A DNA stretch of 43,136 bases, taken from Alphaproteobacteria bacterium. GTDB lineage: Bacteria; Pseudomonadota; Alphaproteobacteria; UBA9219; RFNS01. This document shows positions 8,976 to 20,150 of the stretch, piece after piece. The notes beneath the pieces were generated by a model that ran no database searches, was not told the origin of the DNA, and was given only the letters and a program-made list of their open reading frames with translations. The DNA lies in contig RFNS01000247.1 of the NCBI GenBank assembly GCA_009927055.1, positions 1-43,136 of the forward strand, in the 5' to 3' direction. Position 1 is the first letter of the stretch, and the number at the start of each line of letters is the position of its first letter. Made by a program: the position numbers and the translations under genes.

Positions 8976-10106
8976 TTATGAAAGGGTGCGGCTGCTTTTG
9001 TCAATCCACCCGCCGCCCAAAAGCTGGGTTCCGGCATAGATCACGCCGGCTTGCCCAGGGGCCACACCGCGCGCAGGTTCGGCCATGGTTAGGGTGGCTG
9101 TGGTGGGGCTGGTGACCAACAACCTGGCGGATGCCGCCGGCATGGCCGAGCGCAATTTCACCTGCACCGCAAAACCTTCGGGCGCCGCATATTCTGGCCG
9201 CAAGCCGCTGACCCAATTCATATCGCGCAGATGAACAACCGTTTGGCCCAGCGCATGGGCCGGCCCCACCACCACATGTTTTTTTTCGGCATCCAGCCGC
9301 AGAACATAAAGCGGCTCGTTCTCCTCGCCCACGCGGTTGTTGATGTTCAGCCCACGGCGCTGCCCCACGGTAAAATGAATCAACCCGGCATGATGCCCCA
9401 GCACATGCCCCTGCTCATCCACAATCTCGCCTGCTTCGTGCGCTTCGGGGCGCAACTTGGCCACAATGCCCGCATAATCGCCCGATGGCACAAAACAAAT
9501 ATCTTGGCTGTCGGGTTTTTGGGCAATGGTCAGGCCCAGATCGGCCGCGATGGCGCGTGTTTCTTGCTTGGTATATTCGGCCAGCGGAAAATGCACAAAG
9601 TTCAGTTGGTCTGGCGTGGTGGTGAATAGAAAATAGCTTTGATCGCGCGCCGCATCGGCCGCCACGTGCAATTCGGGCCCCTGTGGGCCCACGGTGCGTT
9701 TGATGTAATGCCCTGTGGTCATGGCCGCGGCGCCCAGATCGCGCGCAAAATCCAGCATGTCGGCGAATTTTATTTTCTGGTTGCACAACACGCACGGAAT
9801 GGGCGTTTCGGCCCGCACATAACTATCGGCGAAACTATCGATCACTTTTTTTCTGAAACGTTCTTCATAATTCAGCACATAGTGTGGAATATTTAATTTC
9901 TGCGCCACCTGTTGCGCGTCATAAATATCAATGCCCGCGCAGCACGCCCCTTTTTTGCCCACCGCGGCGCCATGATCGTACAATTGCAGGGTGATGCCCA
10001 CGACATCATAGCCGGCACGCGCCAGCAAGCCGGCCGTGACCGAACTATCGACCCCGCCCGACATGGCCACCACAACCCTTGCGCCCTGTTGCACGCCTTG
10101 AAGCAT
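8976..10106 (-). CDS. mnmA: tRNA-specific 2-thiouridylase MnmA
   Basis: VVVAMSGGVDSSVTAGLLARAGYDVVGITLQLYD; PCVLCNQKIKFADML; DSQDICF. The ORF is open to 10151, so the start could be further upstream. Confidence 0.95.
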   Translation of the reverse strand: MLQGVQQGARVVVAMSGGVDSSVTAGLLARAGYDVVGITLQLYDHGAAVGKKGACCAGIDIYDAQQVAQKLNIPHYVLNYEERFRKKVIDSFADSYVRAETPIPCVLCNQKIKFADMLDFARDLGAAAMTTGHYIKRTVGPQGPELHVAADAARDQSYFLFTTTPDQLNFVHFPLAEYTKQETRAIAADLGLTIAQKPDSQDICFVPSGDYAGIVAKLRPEAHEAGEIVDEQGHVLGHHAGLIHFTVGQRRGLNINNRVGEENEPLYVLRLDAEKKHVVVGPAHALGQTVVHLRDMNWVSGLRPEYAAPEGFAVQVKLRSAMPAASARLLVTSPTTATLTMAEPARGVAPGQAGVIYAGTQLLGGGWIDKSSRTLS

Positions 10107-10189
10107 AGGGTTTTTATGCCTTTTTTTCAGGAAAAAAGCCAATAGTTGCATGAGAGGATAGAAGAATACGCCTTAACAAAAGCGCGGCA

Positions 10190-10290
10190 TCCCTGTCCCC
10201 GCCTTCGCGAGGACAGGCTCTGGCGGGGATCCATTCATCCACCATACTTCTGGCCGAGAAATGGATTCCCGCCTTCGCGGGAATGACGAT
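10190..10290. repeat. Intergenic palindromic repeat ('CCCGCCTTCGCGGG' / 'FPRRRESI' type)
   Basis: ccctgtccccgccttcgcgaggacagg ... aatggattcccgccttcgcgggaatgacg: two inverted CCGCCTTCGCG(G/A)G hairpins around ggatcc/aatggatt. The minus translation gives the well-known spurious peptide SFPRRRESI. Confidence 0.7.
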
Positions 10291-10430
10291 CGTGTGTGTG
10301 GCATGGGTGTTCTATACCATTGATTTGCCAGCAAAGCCCCTACTCCTCCCCCAAGGGGAGTGGAATATTGTGAAGCAGCCATATCACCCATGAATACGAA
10401 GTCTTAAGAAGCCTGGGGGCAGTGTGGGGC

Positions 10431-11228
10431 ATGACAAAAATCATCCCCGCCGTTCAATCGCTGATCGATCAGAACCCCGACCCAGATCAGGCCCATGTCG
10501 ACCTGCTGATGTATGGGCTGGAAAAGCGGCTGAACAGGCTCGCCGCCGTTTTTGTCGATCCGTTTGTCGAGGCTGGCTTTTTAACCGTTCAGTTTGGCCC
10601 GTTTCAGGGCATCAAAATTTCCAGAAAGTTTATGGGCGCCAATATCATTCCCCTTTTTCTGGGTATTTATGAGGCCGAATTGCACGAACCTTTTCTACGG
10701 CTCGCCTCAAAAAATATTTATCAAACCATTGTGAATGTGGGTTGCGCGAACGGGTATTATTTGGCGGGGTTGGCAAAAATTTTTCAGAACGCCAAACTGC
10801 TCGGCTATGATTTGGATACCACGTGCCTCAGCATCAGCCAGAGTGTGATTGGGGCCAACGGCCTTTTACAGCGCGCGCAACTGGCCACTCTTTTTTTGGG
10901 TGATGACTTTGCGGCGCACGACCCGCAAACAACCCTGTATGTGATTGATATTGATGGCGGCGAGGATGAATTGCTGCAGCCGCAACAGTTTCCTGCGCTT
11001 GAAAAAGCCTGCATTATTGTTGAAACGCACGATGTGTTTAAGCCCGGCATTACACAAGACATTAGAAAAAGGTTTGAGCGCACGCACCACATTCAATACA
11101 TTCATCAGCAGGTTAAATCGCTGCCCGATGCGCCGCCGTGGCAGGGCCTGAGCGATCTTGATCGTTATCTGATCACGTTTGAATCGCGCGGTGGGTATAA
11201 CCCCTGGCTTGTGATGCTGCCGAAATAA
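10431..11228 (+). CDS. Putative SAM-dependent methyltransferase
   Basis: IVNVGCANGYYLAGLAKIFQNAKLLGYDLD resembles class I MTase motif I/II; YVIDIDGGED. Start MTKIIPAVQ at 10431. Confidence 0.6.
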   Translation: MTKIIPAVQSLIDQNPDPDQAHVDLLMYGLEKRLNRLAAVFVDPFVEAGFLTVQFGPFQGIKISRKFMGANIIPLFLGIYEAELHEPFLRLASKNIYQTIVNVGCANGYYLAGLAKIFQNAKLLGYDLDTTCLSISQSVIGANGLLQRAQLATLFLGDDFAAHDPQTTLYVIDIDGGEDELLQPQQFPALEKACIIVETHDVFKPGITQDIRKRFERTHHIQYIHQQVKSLPDAPPWQGLSDLDRYLITFESRGGYNPWLVMLPK

Positions 11229-11684
11229 TTATTTCAACAAACTCTTCAGCATCCACAAAGTTTTTGAGTGAACGGCATGACGCCCAATCATCAGATCTTC
11301 TGTCACGTCGTCCTCGGCCGCATCGGCCACTTCGCGGCAGGCCACAATGCGATCAGAGATCGTTTCATGCGCCTTGATCAGATCAGCCACCATTTTTTGC
11401 CATGTCTGGGGTTTTTCGGGGTTATCTTTAATCGAGGATTCTTTCAGCAGCGCCGCCATGCCGGCCGGGGCATAGGTGCCAAGACTGCGCAGGCGTTCGG
11501 CCAGTTCATCGGCCGCGGTGAATAATTCGTTGTACTGTGTGCCAAATATGTCATGCAGGGCGACAAACTGTTCGCCTTCCACGTTCCAGTGACAGCTGTG
11601 TGTTTTGACCATCAGCACATAGGTATCGGCCAACACAAGCTGCAAGGCCCCAACGACATTGGCATTCGATTTTTTTGACGACAT
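11229..11684 (-). CDS. dps: Dps/ferritin-like DNA-protection protein
   Basis: LADTYVLMVKTHSCHWNVEGEQFVALHDIFGTQYNELFTAADELAERLRSLG is the classic Dps ferroxidase region. Confidence 0.92.
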   Translation of the reverse strand: MSSKKSNANVVGALQLVLADTYVLMVKTHSCHWNVEGEQFVALHDIFGTQYNELFTAADELAERLRSLGTYAPAGMAALLKESSIKDNPEKPQTWQKMVADLIKAHETISDRIVACREVADAAEDDVTEDLMIGRHAVHSKTLWMLKSLLK

Positions 11685-11763
11685 GATGGCCCCCGCATGG
11701 TTACATCAGAGATAGGCTGTTTTTTGCGCTTTTCAATAGATGCACAAGATATACAAAAGATAT

Positions 11764-11804
11764 AAAAAAACCCCCGCTGTTCTGGGCAGCGAGGGTTTTT
11801 CAAG
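11764..11804 (-). terminator. Rho-independent terminator
   Basis: Minus: AAAAACCCTCGCTGCCCAGAACAGCGGGGGTTTTTTT, GC stem followed by T-run, downstream of the 11816-12130 gene. Confidence 0.85.
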
Positions 11805-11815
11805 AGTTTTTCAGC

Positions 11816-12130
11816 TTAGTGCTGATGACCATCCGCGGGACGTGCGGGATTTTGGCCAGCCGTAGCCGCATTTTCCTGCATCATCATGCTGTATTTGGCA
11901 TGGGTCGAAACGCATTCTTTGGAAAGATTGCTGGCATTGGGTGTCAAGCAGTTAAAAATATCGGCTTCGGCGGTTTTATCGGCGCAATATTTTTGAATGG
12001 CCGACTGGCAAGGTGTCCAGTCAACGCCCGACTGCGCTGTTTGTGCGGCAGGCATGGGGGCTTTTTCAGCAGCCGAAACGGGCGAGATCATCATGACCAG
12101 AGCCAAAGCGGTAAGAGCAAAAATTTTCAT
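11816..12130 (-). CDS. Small secreted Cys-containing protein (hypothetical)
   Basis: Signal peptide MKIFALTALALVMMISPVSAAE; C(Q)SAIQKYCADK...IFNCLTPNASNLSKEC spacing. Confidence 0.75.
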   Translation of the reverse strand: MKIFALTALALVMMISPVSAAEKAPMPAAQTAQSGVDWTPCQSAIQKYCADKTAEADIFNCLTPNASNLSKECVSTHAKYSMMMQENAATAGQNPARPADGHQH

Positions 12131-12264
12131 AGGAGTTCCTTAATGACGTTAGGAGACCTCGGGATTGAGGTCATCGCTTTTTAGTAAAGCAGGTGTTAAA
12201 ACATCATTAAGATCAGATTGACGTTTAGGCTCAGGGCTGAAAGAAAATAGAAACAGAAAAAACT

Positions 12265-12320
12265 GAATCCCCTGCCCCCGCCTTCGCGAGGGTAAACTCC
12301 AGCAGGGCCCATCACACATG
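12265..12320. repeat. Partial copy of the intergenic CCGCCTTCGCGAGG repeat
   Basis: cccctgcccccgccttcgcgagggtaaactccagcagggccc shares ccccgccttcgcgagg with the 10190-10290 repeat. Confidence 0.5.
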
Positions 12321-12396
12321 CCCTGTTTCTTATATCATCATGCGGGTGATGGGTGCTTGCTTTCGCAGGCACATCAGTGTTGTTTTGAGATAAGGC

Positions 12397-13641
<1,245 letters not shown>

Positions 13642-13729
13642 TTAGCACGTTAGGAAAAATTAACCAATTTTTTAATTAGGGGATATAAAAAGATACCAAG
13701 TCCCTCCTGTTAACCATCCCGGAGCTTTC

Positions 13730-15856
13730 ATGTTCAACTGGCTTTCAAACATCAGCATACGCTATAAGCTTGTGGCTGCCTTATTTCTTGCGGGTTTTAT
13801 TCCTGGCCTCGCCCTGCTTGGGCTATTTCAGATGAAAAAAGAGAGTTTTACTCAGGTAAAACTGGATGAAATGAGGGAAATCGCCAGAACAACTAACGAT
13901 ATTATCGAACGCAATTTGTTTGAACGTTATGGCGATGTGCAGGCGTTTGGCTATAACACCGCCGCCCACAACCCTGAGAACTGGAAAATTCAGGATGGCG
14001 CACTGGTTGATACCATGAACCAGTATATGACCGCCTATGGCCTGTATAAGCTGATGATTTTGGTCGATCCCAAGGGCGATGTGCTGGCCGTCAACAGCAA
14101 AGATCTGAAAGGCAATAAACTTGATACCTCTTATCTTTATTCTGTGAACTTTGCCAATGCAAAATGGTTCAAAGATGCCATGGCCGATAATTTTCTTGTC
14201 GGTAAAAATGGTTTGACAGGAACAGCCGTGCAGGAAGTTTCGGTGAATGAGGATGTGTCTAGGCTGTATAATGATGATGGCTTTACCATCGCCTATTCAG
14301 CCAAGGTTTTTGATAAAGATGGAACCTTGATTGGTGTGTGGGTCAACTTTGCCGATTTTGGCCTGGTGGAAGATATTGTACGCAGCAACATCAGCCGCAT
14401 GATTTCTCGCGGCATGACCGATGCTCACGGCAAGCTGATTGACCGCAATGGCGCCCTGTTGATCGATTTTGAAGAAGACGCCATTGATACCTATAAACGC
14501 GATCTGGCTGAAATGGCCAAGGTGAATTATATCGCCGATGGTTTTACCCCCGCCATAAACGCTGTGAAGGGCCAGGCCGGAACGGTGATTGAATATGACC
14601 CCGCCGATAATGCGACCGATTTTGTGGGGTATGCCAAATCTGAAGGCGCCAACGGCTATCCTGGCCTAGGGTGGAGCGCCTTAGTGATGGTGCCAAAAGA
14701 ACAGATGCTGGCCGATCTTATTGAAGTTGAGCGGGAGTTTATTATCACCACTCTTATACTGATGGCGCTGAATTTGTTGGGTGGATTCTGGATCGGCGGC
14801 ACCTTCTCATCGCCCATCCGTGCGGCCACCGATACGATGCTGAAACTGGCCAATGGCGATATGAAGGTGGATGTTAAACAGGTGAAAGGCAAGGATGAAA
14901 TCAGCAGCATCTGGCGCGCCCTGAATGTGTTCAAAGAAAATGGCCTGCAGATGGAAAATATGAAGGCCGAGCAAGCAAGGCGCGACCAGCAGGCCACGGA
15001 AGACAGGAAACGCGCCATGATTGAAATGGCCGATAATTTCCAGGCGAGTGTGGGGAATATTGTCAGCGTTGTGGCCTCGGCCGCGACCGAGCTTCAATCG
15101 AGCGCCGAAAGTTTAACAACCTTGGCCGAACAAACCAGCAAGCAAACCAGCACTGTCGCTTCGGCGGCTGAGGAAACAACGGTGAGCATTCAAACCGTCG
15201 CCGCCTCGTCTGATCAGCTGAATAATGCCATTACACAAATCAGTCGACAGGTGAACGACAGCACGCGCATGACACAAGATGCGGTGGCTGAAATCAACAC
15301 AACAAACCAGACCGTTCAAACTCTGGCCGATTCATCGAACCAGATTGGGGATGTTGTCAGGCTTATTCGTGATATTGCCGAGCAGACAAACCTTCTGGCT
15401 CTCAACGCCACCATTGAAGCGGCGCGCGCCGGCGAAGCCGGAAAAGGATTTGCCGTTGTCGCCAGCGAGGTGAAAAATCTGGCCAACCAAACCGCCAAAG
15501 CAACCGAAGATATTTCGGTGCGCATCAACCAAATGCAGGAAGTATCGGGGCAGGCTGTCTCGGCCATCAAGAAAATTGGCAACGTGGTACAAGAAATTAA
15601 TGCGATTGCTGGTAATATCGCCTCGGCGGTTGAGCAACAATCATCCAGCACGCGTGAAATTGCGGCCAGTGTTTCTCAGGTCTCTGAAGGGACGGCCGAG
15701 GTGACGCGCAACATCGTGGTGGTTGCCCAAGGATCAGATGAATCGCGCAGTGCGTCCGATCAGGTGCTGATGGCCTCGCGCGAGCTTTCGGTGCAGGCCG
15801 AAAAACTTCAGCGCGAGATGGATAATTTCCTGAACCGCATTCGCACCGGCGGATAA
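13730..15856 (+). CDS. Methyl-accepting chemotaxis protein (N-terminal TM, Cache-like sensor, HAMP, MCP signalling domain)
   Basis: Signalling hairpin [50 protein letters not shown]; two TM segments flank a ~300-aa sensor. Confidence 0.95.
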   Translation: MFNWLSNISIRYKLVAALFLAGFIPGLALLGLFQMKKESFTQVKLDEMREIARTTNDIIERNLFERYGDVQAFGYNTAAHNPENWKIQDGALVDTMNQYMTAYGLYKLMILVDPKGDVLAVNSKDLKGNKLDTSYLYSVNFANAKWFKDAMADNFLVGKNGLTGTAVQEVSVNEDVSRLYNDDGFTIAYSAKVFDKDGTLIGVWVNFADFGLVEDIVRSNISRMISRGMTDAHGKLIDRNGALLIDFEEDAIDTYKRDLAEMAKVNYIADGFTPAINAVKGQAGTVIEYDPADNATDFVGYAKSEGANGYPGLGWSALVMVPKEQMLADLIEVEREFIITTLILMALNLLGGFWIGGTFSSPIRAATDTMLKLANGDMKVDVKQVKGKDEISSIWRALNVFKENGLQMENMKAEQARRDQQATEDRKRAMIEMADNFQASVGNIVSVVASAATELQSSAESLTTLAEQTSKQTSTVASAAEETTVSIQTVAASSDQLNNAITQISRQVNDSTRMTQDAVAEINTTNQTVQTLADSSNQIGDVVRLIRDIAEQTNLLALNATIEAARAGEAGKGFAVVASEVKNLANQTAKATEDISVRINQMQEVSGQAVSAIKKIGNVVQEINAIAGNIASAVEQQSSSTREIAASVSQVSEGTAEVTRNIVVVAQGSDESRSASDQVLMASRELSVQAEKLQREMDNFLNRIRTGG

Positions 15857-15857
15857 T

Positions 15858-17276
15858 TTATCGCAGCAATACGGTCAGGCGCTGGTTGTTTCGCCGTAAG
15901 GTGATTTGCCAGCCCTGCGTTTTTTGTCGCAAAACTTTTTTAACGTCATCTACTGTTTTAATTTGCTGCCTATTGATGGCCAGCAGCACATCGCCCACCG
16001 CCAATGAAAAGCCACCCAACGCGCTATTTTCTGAAGCCTGAATAATCACCACCCCTTCGCCATCGATGCCCAGCTGCAATTCATCAGCCAGGGCGGGCGA
16101 AAGATTGGCGATGGTGATACCATCCAGCGGATGTTGGCCCCGCAGTTGCGTTTCTTGTCTTGGTGTTGTTTCGGGCGGGCCGCCCAGCACCATGTTCACC
16201 ACACGTTCCTGTCCGCTTTGAGGATTCAAAAGCGAAAGGCGCGCCGTGGCCCCCACGGCCATGGTGGCAATTCTAAAACGCAGTTCCTCCAAATCGGCCA
16301 CCATTTTTCCGTCCAGCGATCGTATCACATCACCCACCGCTACCCCCGCTTTTTGCGCGGGCGAATGGGGGCGTATTTTTGTGACCAAAACCCCTTGCGG
16401 CTTCCCCAACCCCAGCGATTGCGCAATATCGGCCGTCACGTCTTGGCCATCCAGGCCCAGCCAAGGCCGCACCAGCCGCTTTTGACCCGTCTCAACCGCA
16501 TTAATGGTGGCGCGCACAAGGTTGGAGGGAATGGCAAAGCCAATGCCAATGCTGCCGCCTGACTCGGTAAAAATGGCGGTGTTTACGCCCACCAGTTTGC
16601 CATCCATGCTGACCAGCGCGCCGCCCGAATTGCCGGGGTTAATGGCCGCATCGGTCTGCAGATAATAATTCAAATCATTATTGCCAATATCGGTGCGGGC
16701 GATGGCCGAAATTACCCCGCTTGTCACCGTCTGGCCAATGCCAAACGGGTTGCCGATGGCCAGCACCAAATCGCCCACCTCGATTGTATCGCTGTCGCGC
16801 AACTCCAGCGCCTGAAAACGCTGGCCCTGCGTCTCCTGAATGCGCAAAACAGCCAGATCGGTTTTGGGGTCGCTCACCTCGATTGTGGCTGAAAATTCGC
16901 GCCTGTCAGACATAACAATTTTTATTTCATCCGCATTGGCAATGACATGATGATTGGTCACAACCAACCCTTCGGGCCGCACAATAACCCCCGAACCCAA
17001 AGAATTTTCGGCGCGCTCTCGGCTCAGGCCAGGCGGAAGGCTGCGGCCAAAAAATTCACGAAAAAAAGGATCATTCATAAAGGGGTTGACCATGCGCTGC
17101 CGCACAATTTTGTGGGCATAAATGTTCACAACTGCGGGCGATGCCTGTTTCACCAGCGGCGCGAATGAATAGGTCAACTGATCGCGTGCATGGGGGATTT
17201 CTTGGGCCAGCGCCGTGGTCGTGGTGGTGCAACCCATCATTAGCGCAAGCGCCAGCGCAACGATTCTGATATTCAT
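15858..17276 (-). CDS. htrA: DegP/HtrA-family periplasmic serine protease with two PDZ domains
   Basis: GSGVIVRPEGLVVTNHHVI (catalytic His), D in DPKTDLAVLRI, NPGNSGGALVSMDGKLVG (catalytic Ser), PDZ motifs GVLVTKIRPHSPAQKAGVAVGDVI. Confidence 0.95.
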   Translation of the reverse strand: MNIRIVALALALMMGCTTTTTALAQEIPHARDQLTYSFAPLVKQASPAVVNIYAHKIVRQRMVNPFMNDPFFREFFGRSLPPGLSRERAENSLGSGVIVRPEGLVVTNHHVIANADEIKIVMSDRREFSATIEVSDPKTDLAVLRIQETQGQRFQALELRDSDTIEVGDLVLAIGNPFGIGQTVTSGVISAIARTDIGNNDLNYYLQTDAAINPGNSGGALVSMDGKLVGVNTAIFTESGGSIGIGFAIPSNLVRATINAVETGQKRLVRPWLGLDGQDVTADIAQSLGLGKPQGVLVTKIRPHSPAQKAGVAVGDVIRSLDGKMVADLEELRFRIATMAVGATARLSLLNPQSGQERVVNMVLGGPPETTPRQETQLRGQHPLDGITIANLSPALADELQLGIDGEGVVIIQASENSALGGFSLAVGDVLLAINRQQIKTVDDVKKVLRQKTQGWQITLRRNNQRLTVLLR

Positions 17277-17295
17277 AAGAAAGAATTAGGTGGCA

Positions 17296-17574
17296 CTAGC
17301 GCGATTTGCAACCACGCAGGCACGATTGCAGGCTGGTTTCGCACACGGCCTTGTTGCCAATCATGGGGGCGTTTTCAAAATTGTCGCGTCTGAAGGAGTC
17401 GGTATCGGCACAGCTGGTAAAGCTGCGCTCGCACGACTCGCGGCAGGTGGCAATGGATGAAACATTTTGTGTATTTTCAGCGGCCGGCGCATAGGTGGGG
17501 CGCACATACTTATAATCAGCACACCCCGAAAGACCTGCCAGCAGGAGAAAAACCAAAGGAGAAAACCCGCGCAT
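17296..17574 (-). CDS. Small Cys-rich lipoprotein (hypothetical)
   Basis: [24 protein letters not shown] (lipobox LSGC) followed by C-E-S-C and C..SLQSC..GC Cys pattern. Start overlaps the rplQ stop (TGATG). Confidence 0.7.
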   Translation of the reverse strand: MRGFSPLVFLLLAGLSGCADYKYVRPTYAPAAENTQNVSSIATCRESCERSFTSCADTDSFRRDNFENAPMIGNKAVCETSLQSCLRGCKSR

Positions 17575-18014
17575 CAAACGCGAGCCTTTTCCATGTCGTC
17601 GTCCGTCTGCTCATCGGCCATCTCAACAGGGCCGCTGTCTTTCCCCTTCGCTTCGGGGTCGCGATCAATCAGCTCAATAAAGGCCATGGGGGCCGCATCG
17701 CCCGTGCGGAAACCGGCCTTCATCACGCGGGTATAGCCGCCTTTGCGGGCTTTATACCGATCAGCCAGCGGGCCAAATAATTTTTGCACCATCTCGTTGT
17801 CACGCAGCTTGGCAATGGCCATGCGACGGTTAGCCAGGCCACCTTTTTTGCCCAGCGTGATCAGCTGCTCAACATAGCTGCGCAGTTCCTTGGCCTTGGG
17901 AAGTGTTGTTTTAATTTGCTCATGCTTGATCAGCGCGTTGGCCATGTTGGCAAACATCGCGCGGCGATGGCTGGTGGTCACACCCAGTTTGCGACCTTTC
18001 ATAGCGTGTCTCAT
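17574..18014 (-). CDS. rplQ: 50S ribosomal protein L17
   Basis: [45 protein letters not shown]. Confidence 0.98.
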   Translation of the reverse strand: MRHAMKGRKLGVTTSHRRAMFANMANALIKHEQIKTTLPKAKELRSYVEQLITLGKKGGLANRRMAIAKLRDNEMVQKLFGPLADRYKARKGGYTRVMKAGFRTGDAAPMAFIELIDRDPEAKGKDSGPVEMADEQTDDDMEKARV

Positions 18015-18107
18015 TCTACTCTCCCTCTTCCAAGGCTGCCCTTAGACAACCGATGATGAACAGCACCCACCCGCGCGCGGCATGAGCACCTGCAGCACCA
18101 CGCTGCG

Positions 18108-19154
18108 TTAAAAATTATCCTCAATCCTCTTGGCCATATCCTCGATATTCTCAGGCGGCCAGCCGGTTACCTGCATGCCAAGGCCCAGCCCCATCTGCGC
18201 CAGAACTTCTTTAATCTCGTTCAGCGATTTGCGGCCAAAGTTGGGGGTGCGCAGCATTTCATTTTCGGTTTTCTGAACCAAATCGCCAATATAAACGATG
18301 TTATCGTTTTTCAGGCAGTTGGCCGAACGCACCGAAAGCTCCAGCTCGTCCACTTTGCGAAGCAGGTGGCGGTTGAAGGGCAGCATGCTGCTGGCTTCTT
18401 CGGCGGCCTGCGCCGTAACGGCGGCATGGTGCGTTTGCGGCATATCGAAGTTGACCAGAATTTGCAGCTGATCTTGCAGAATGCGCGCGGCCACGCCCAC
18501 GGCATCTTCGGGCGACATGGCGCCGTTTGTTTCAACCACCAGCACCAGTTTGTCATAGTCTGTGACCTGGCCCACGCGGCTGTTTTCAACGCGATAGGCA
18601 ACTTTTTTCACAGGGCTGTGAATGGCATCGACATAAATCAAGCCAATGGGGCTGTCTTCCTTGCGCATGGCGGCGGCGGGCACATAGCCTTTGCCCATTT
18701 CAACCGTCATTTCAATGTTCAGGCGCGCGCCGTTATCCAAATGGCATAGCACCAAATCTTTGTTCATCACTTCCACATCGCCTGGGCATTCAATCTGCTT
18801 CGCGGTCACGGCCCCACCCGTTTCAGCGCGCAGGCGGATTTTGCGCGGCATATCAGAGTGCGTGCGAATGGCCAGATTTTTGATGTTCAAAATCAGATCG
18901 GTCACATCTTCGCGGACGCCGGGGATCGATGAAAACTCATGCAGCACGCCATCAATTTGCACAGATGTGACGGCCCCACCCTGCAACGATGACAGCAGAA
19001 CACGGCGCAGCGCATTGCCCAAGGTCATGCCAAAGCCACGTTCCAGCGGCTCAACCACCAGGGTGGCCACGCGGCGCGATGGATCGGCATATTGCACGTT
19101 TTTGGTGCTTTGGATCAGCGATTGCCAGTTCTTTTCAAGGTGGGCTGTGGACAT
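18108..19154 (-). CDS. rpoA: DNA-directed RNA polymerase subunit alpha
   Basis: [51 protein letters not shown]; alpha-[18 protein letters not shown]. Confidence 0.99.
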   Translation of the reverse strand: MSTAHLEKNWQSLIQSTKNVQYADPSRRVATLVVEPLERGFGMTLGNALRRVLLSSLQGGAVTSVQIDGVLHEFSSIPGVREDVTDLILNIKNLAIRTHSDMPRKIRLRAETGGAVTAKQIECPGDVEVMNKDLVLCHLDNGARLNIEMTVEMGKGYVPAAAMRKEDSPIGLIYVDAIHSPVKKVAYRVENSRVGQVTDYDKLVLVVETNGAMSPEDAVGVAARILQDQLQILVNFDMPQTHHAAVTAQAAEEASSMLPFNRHLLRKVDELELSVRSANCLKNDNIVYIGDLVQKTENEMLRTPNFGRKSLNEIKEVLAQMGLGLGMQVTGWPPENIEDMAKRIEDNF

Positions 19155-19181
19155 CAGAAGGCTCCGTGCAGAGGGGTGAGA

Positions 19182-19595
19182 TTAAACGCGACGTTTTTTG
19201 GGTGGACGCACGCCGTTGTGTGGAATGGGCGTCACATCACGAATGACCGAAACCTGAAAGCCAAGCGATTGCAACGCGCGCAAGGCGGACTCGCGGCCAG
19301 AGCCAGGCCCCTTCACCTCCACTTCAAGGTGTTGTAGGCCATGTTCCATCGCTTTGCGGCCCGCATCCTCGGCGGCGATTTGCGCGGCATAGGGGGTTGA
19401 TTTGCGCGAACCCTTGAAACCCATGGTGCCTGATGATGACCAGGCAATGGTGTTGCCCGCCGCATCGGTCATGGTGATGATGGTGTTGTTAAAGGAAGCA
19501 TTGATGTGGCACACGCCAGAGACAATGTTTTTCTTCTCTTTTTTGCGGGTTTTACCGCCAGATTTTGATTTTGTTTCCTGTTTTTCTTTGGCCAT
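19182..19595 (-). CDS. rpsK: 30S ribosomal protein S11
   Basis: [63 protein letters not shown]. Confidence 0.99.
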   Translation of the reverse strand: MAKEKQETKSKSGGKTRKKEKKNIVSGVCHINASFNNTIITMTDAAGNTIAWSSSGTMGFKGSRKSTPYAAQIAAEDAGRKAMEHGLQHLEVEVKGPGSGRESALRALQSLGFQVSVIRDVTPIPHNGVRPPKKRRV

Positions 19596-19607
19596 TGTTA
19601 TCTCGGA

Positions 19608-19988
19608 TTATTTCTTGGTTGCCAGTTTTTTGCCTGCGATGGGTTTTGCAGGCCCTTTGCGCGTGCGCGCATTGGTGTGGGTGCGTTGTCCGCGCACGGG
19701 CAAACCTTTGCGATGGCGCAGGCCACGATAGCAGGCCAAATCCATCAGGCGCTTGATGTTCATGGAAACTTCACGGCGAAGATCGCCCTCTACCTGATAG
19801 TTTTTGTCGATATACTCACGAATTTGCAGCACTTCATGATCGGTCAGCTGATTGACGCGCTTAGGGGCCGGGATTTTCAAAGCATCGCAAATCTCGTTCG
19901 CGAACTTTGGCCCAATGCCATAAATGTACTGCAGGGCGATAATCACCCGCTTACCCGTTGGAATGTTTACACCAGCGATACGTGCCAC
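19608..19988 (-). CDS. rpsM: 30S ribosomal protein S13 (GTG start)
   Basis: [26 protein letters not shown]...[24 protein letters not shown]. Codon 34 of the listed ORF is GTG and fits the canonical N-terminus. Confidence 0.97.
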   Translation of the reverse strand: MARIAGVNIPTGKRVIIALQYIYGIGPKFANEICDALKIPAPKRVNQLTDHEVLQIREYIDKNYQVEGDLRREVSMNIKRLMDLACYRGLRHRKGLPVRGQRTHTNARTRKGPAKPIAGKKLATKK

Positions 19989-20105
19989 AAGACCCTCTAT
20001 TGCAATGACAACGCCGAAACAGGCCACTGGCCCCTGGATTCCTTCCCAGTGCCTGACCTGATTTGTGCGTATTTTTTCCCAGCCCAAAAGGCAGGGTTAA
20101 CGGGC

Positions 20106-20133
20106 AATATAGGGCCCTGAAAAACCCTGTCAA
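20106..20133 (-). promoter_or_regulatory. Candidate sigma70-type promoter driving rpsM-rpsK-rpoA-rplQ
   Basis: Minus strand TTGACA (20133-20128) - 16 nt - TATATT (20111-20106), just downstream of the kinase stop and ~118 nt upstream of the rpsM GTG. Confidence 0.6.
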
Positions 20134-20150
20134 GGCAAATAAAAGGGTTT

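Noticed and set aside
10173-10391. 72-aa minus ORF containing SFPRRRESISRPE
   Set aside because: This is the classic spurious translation of an intergenic palindromic repeat, not a real protein.
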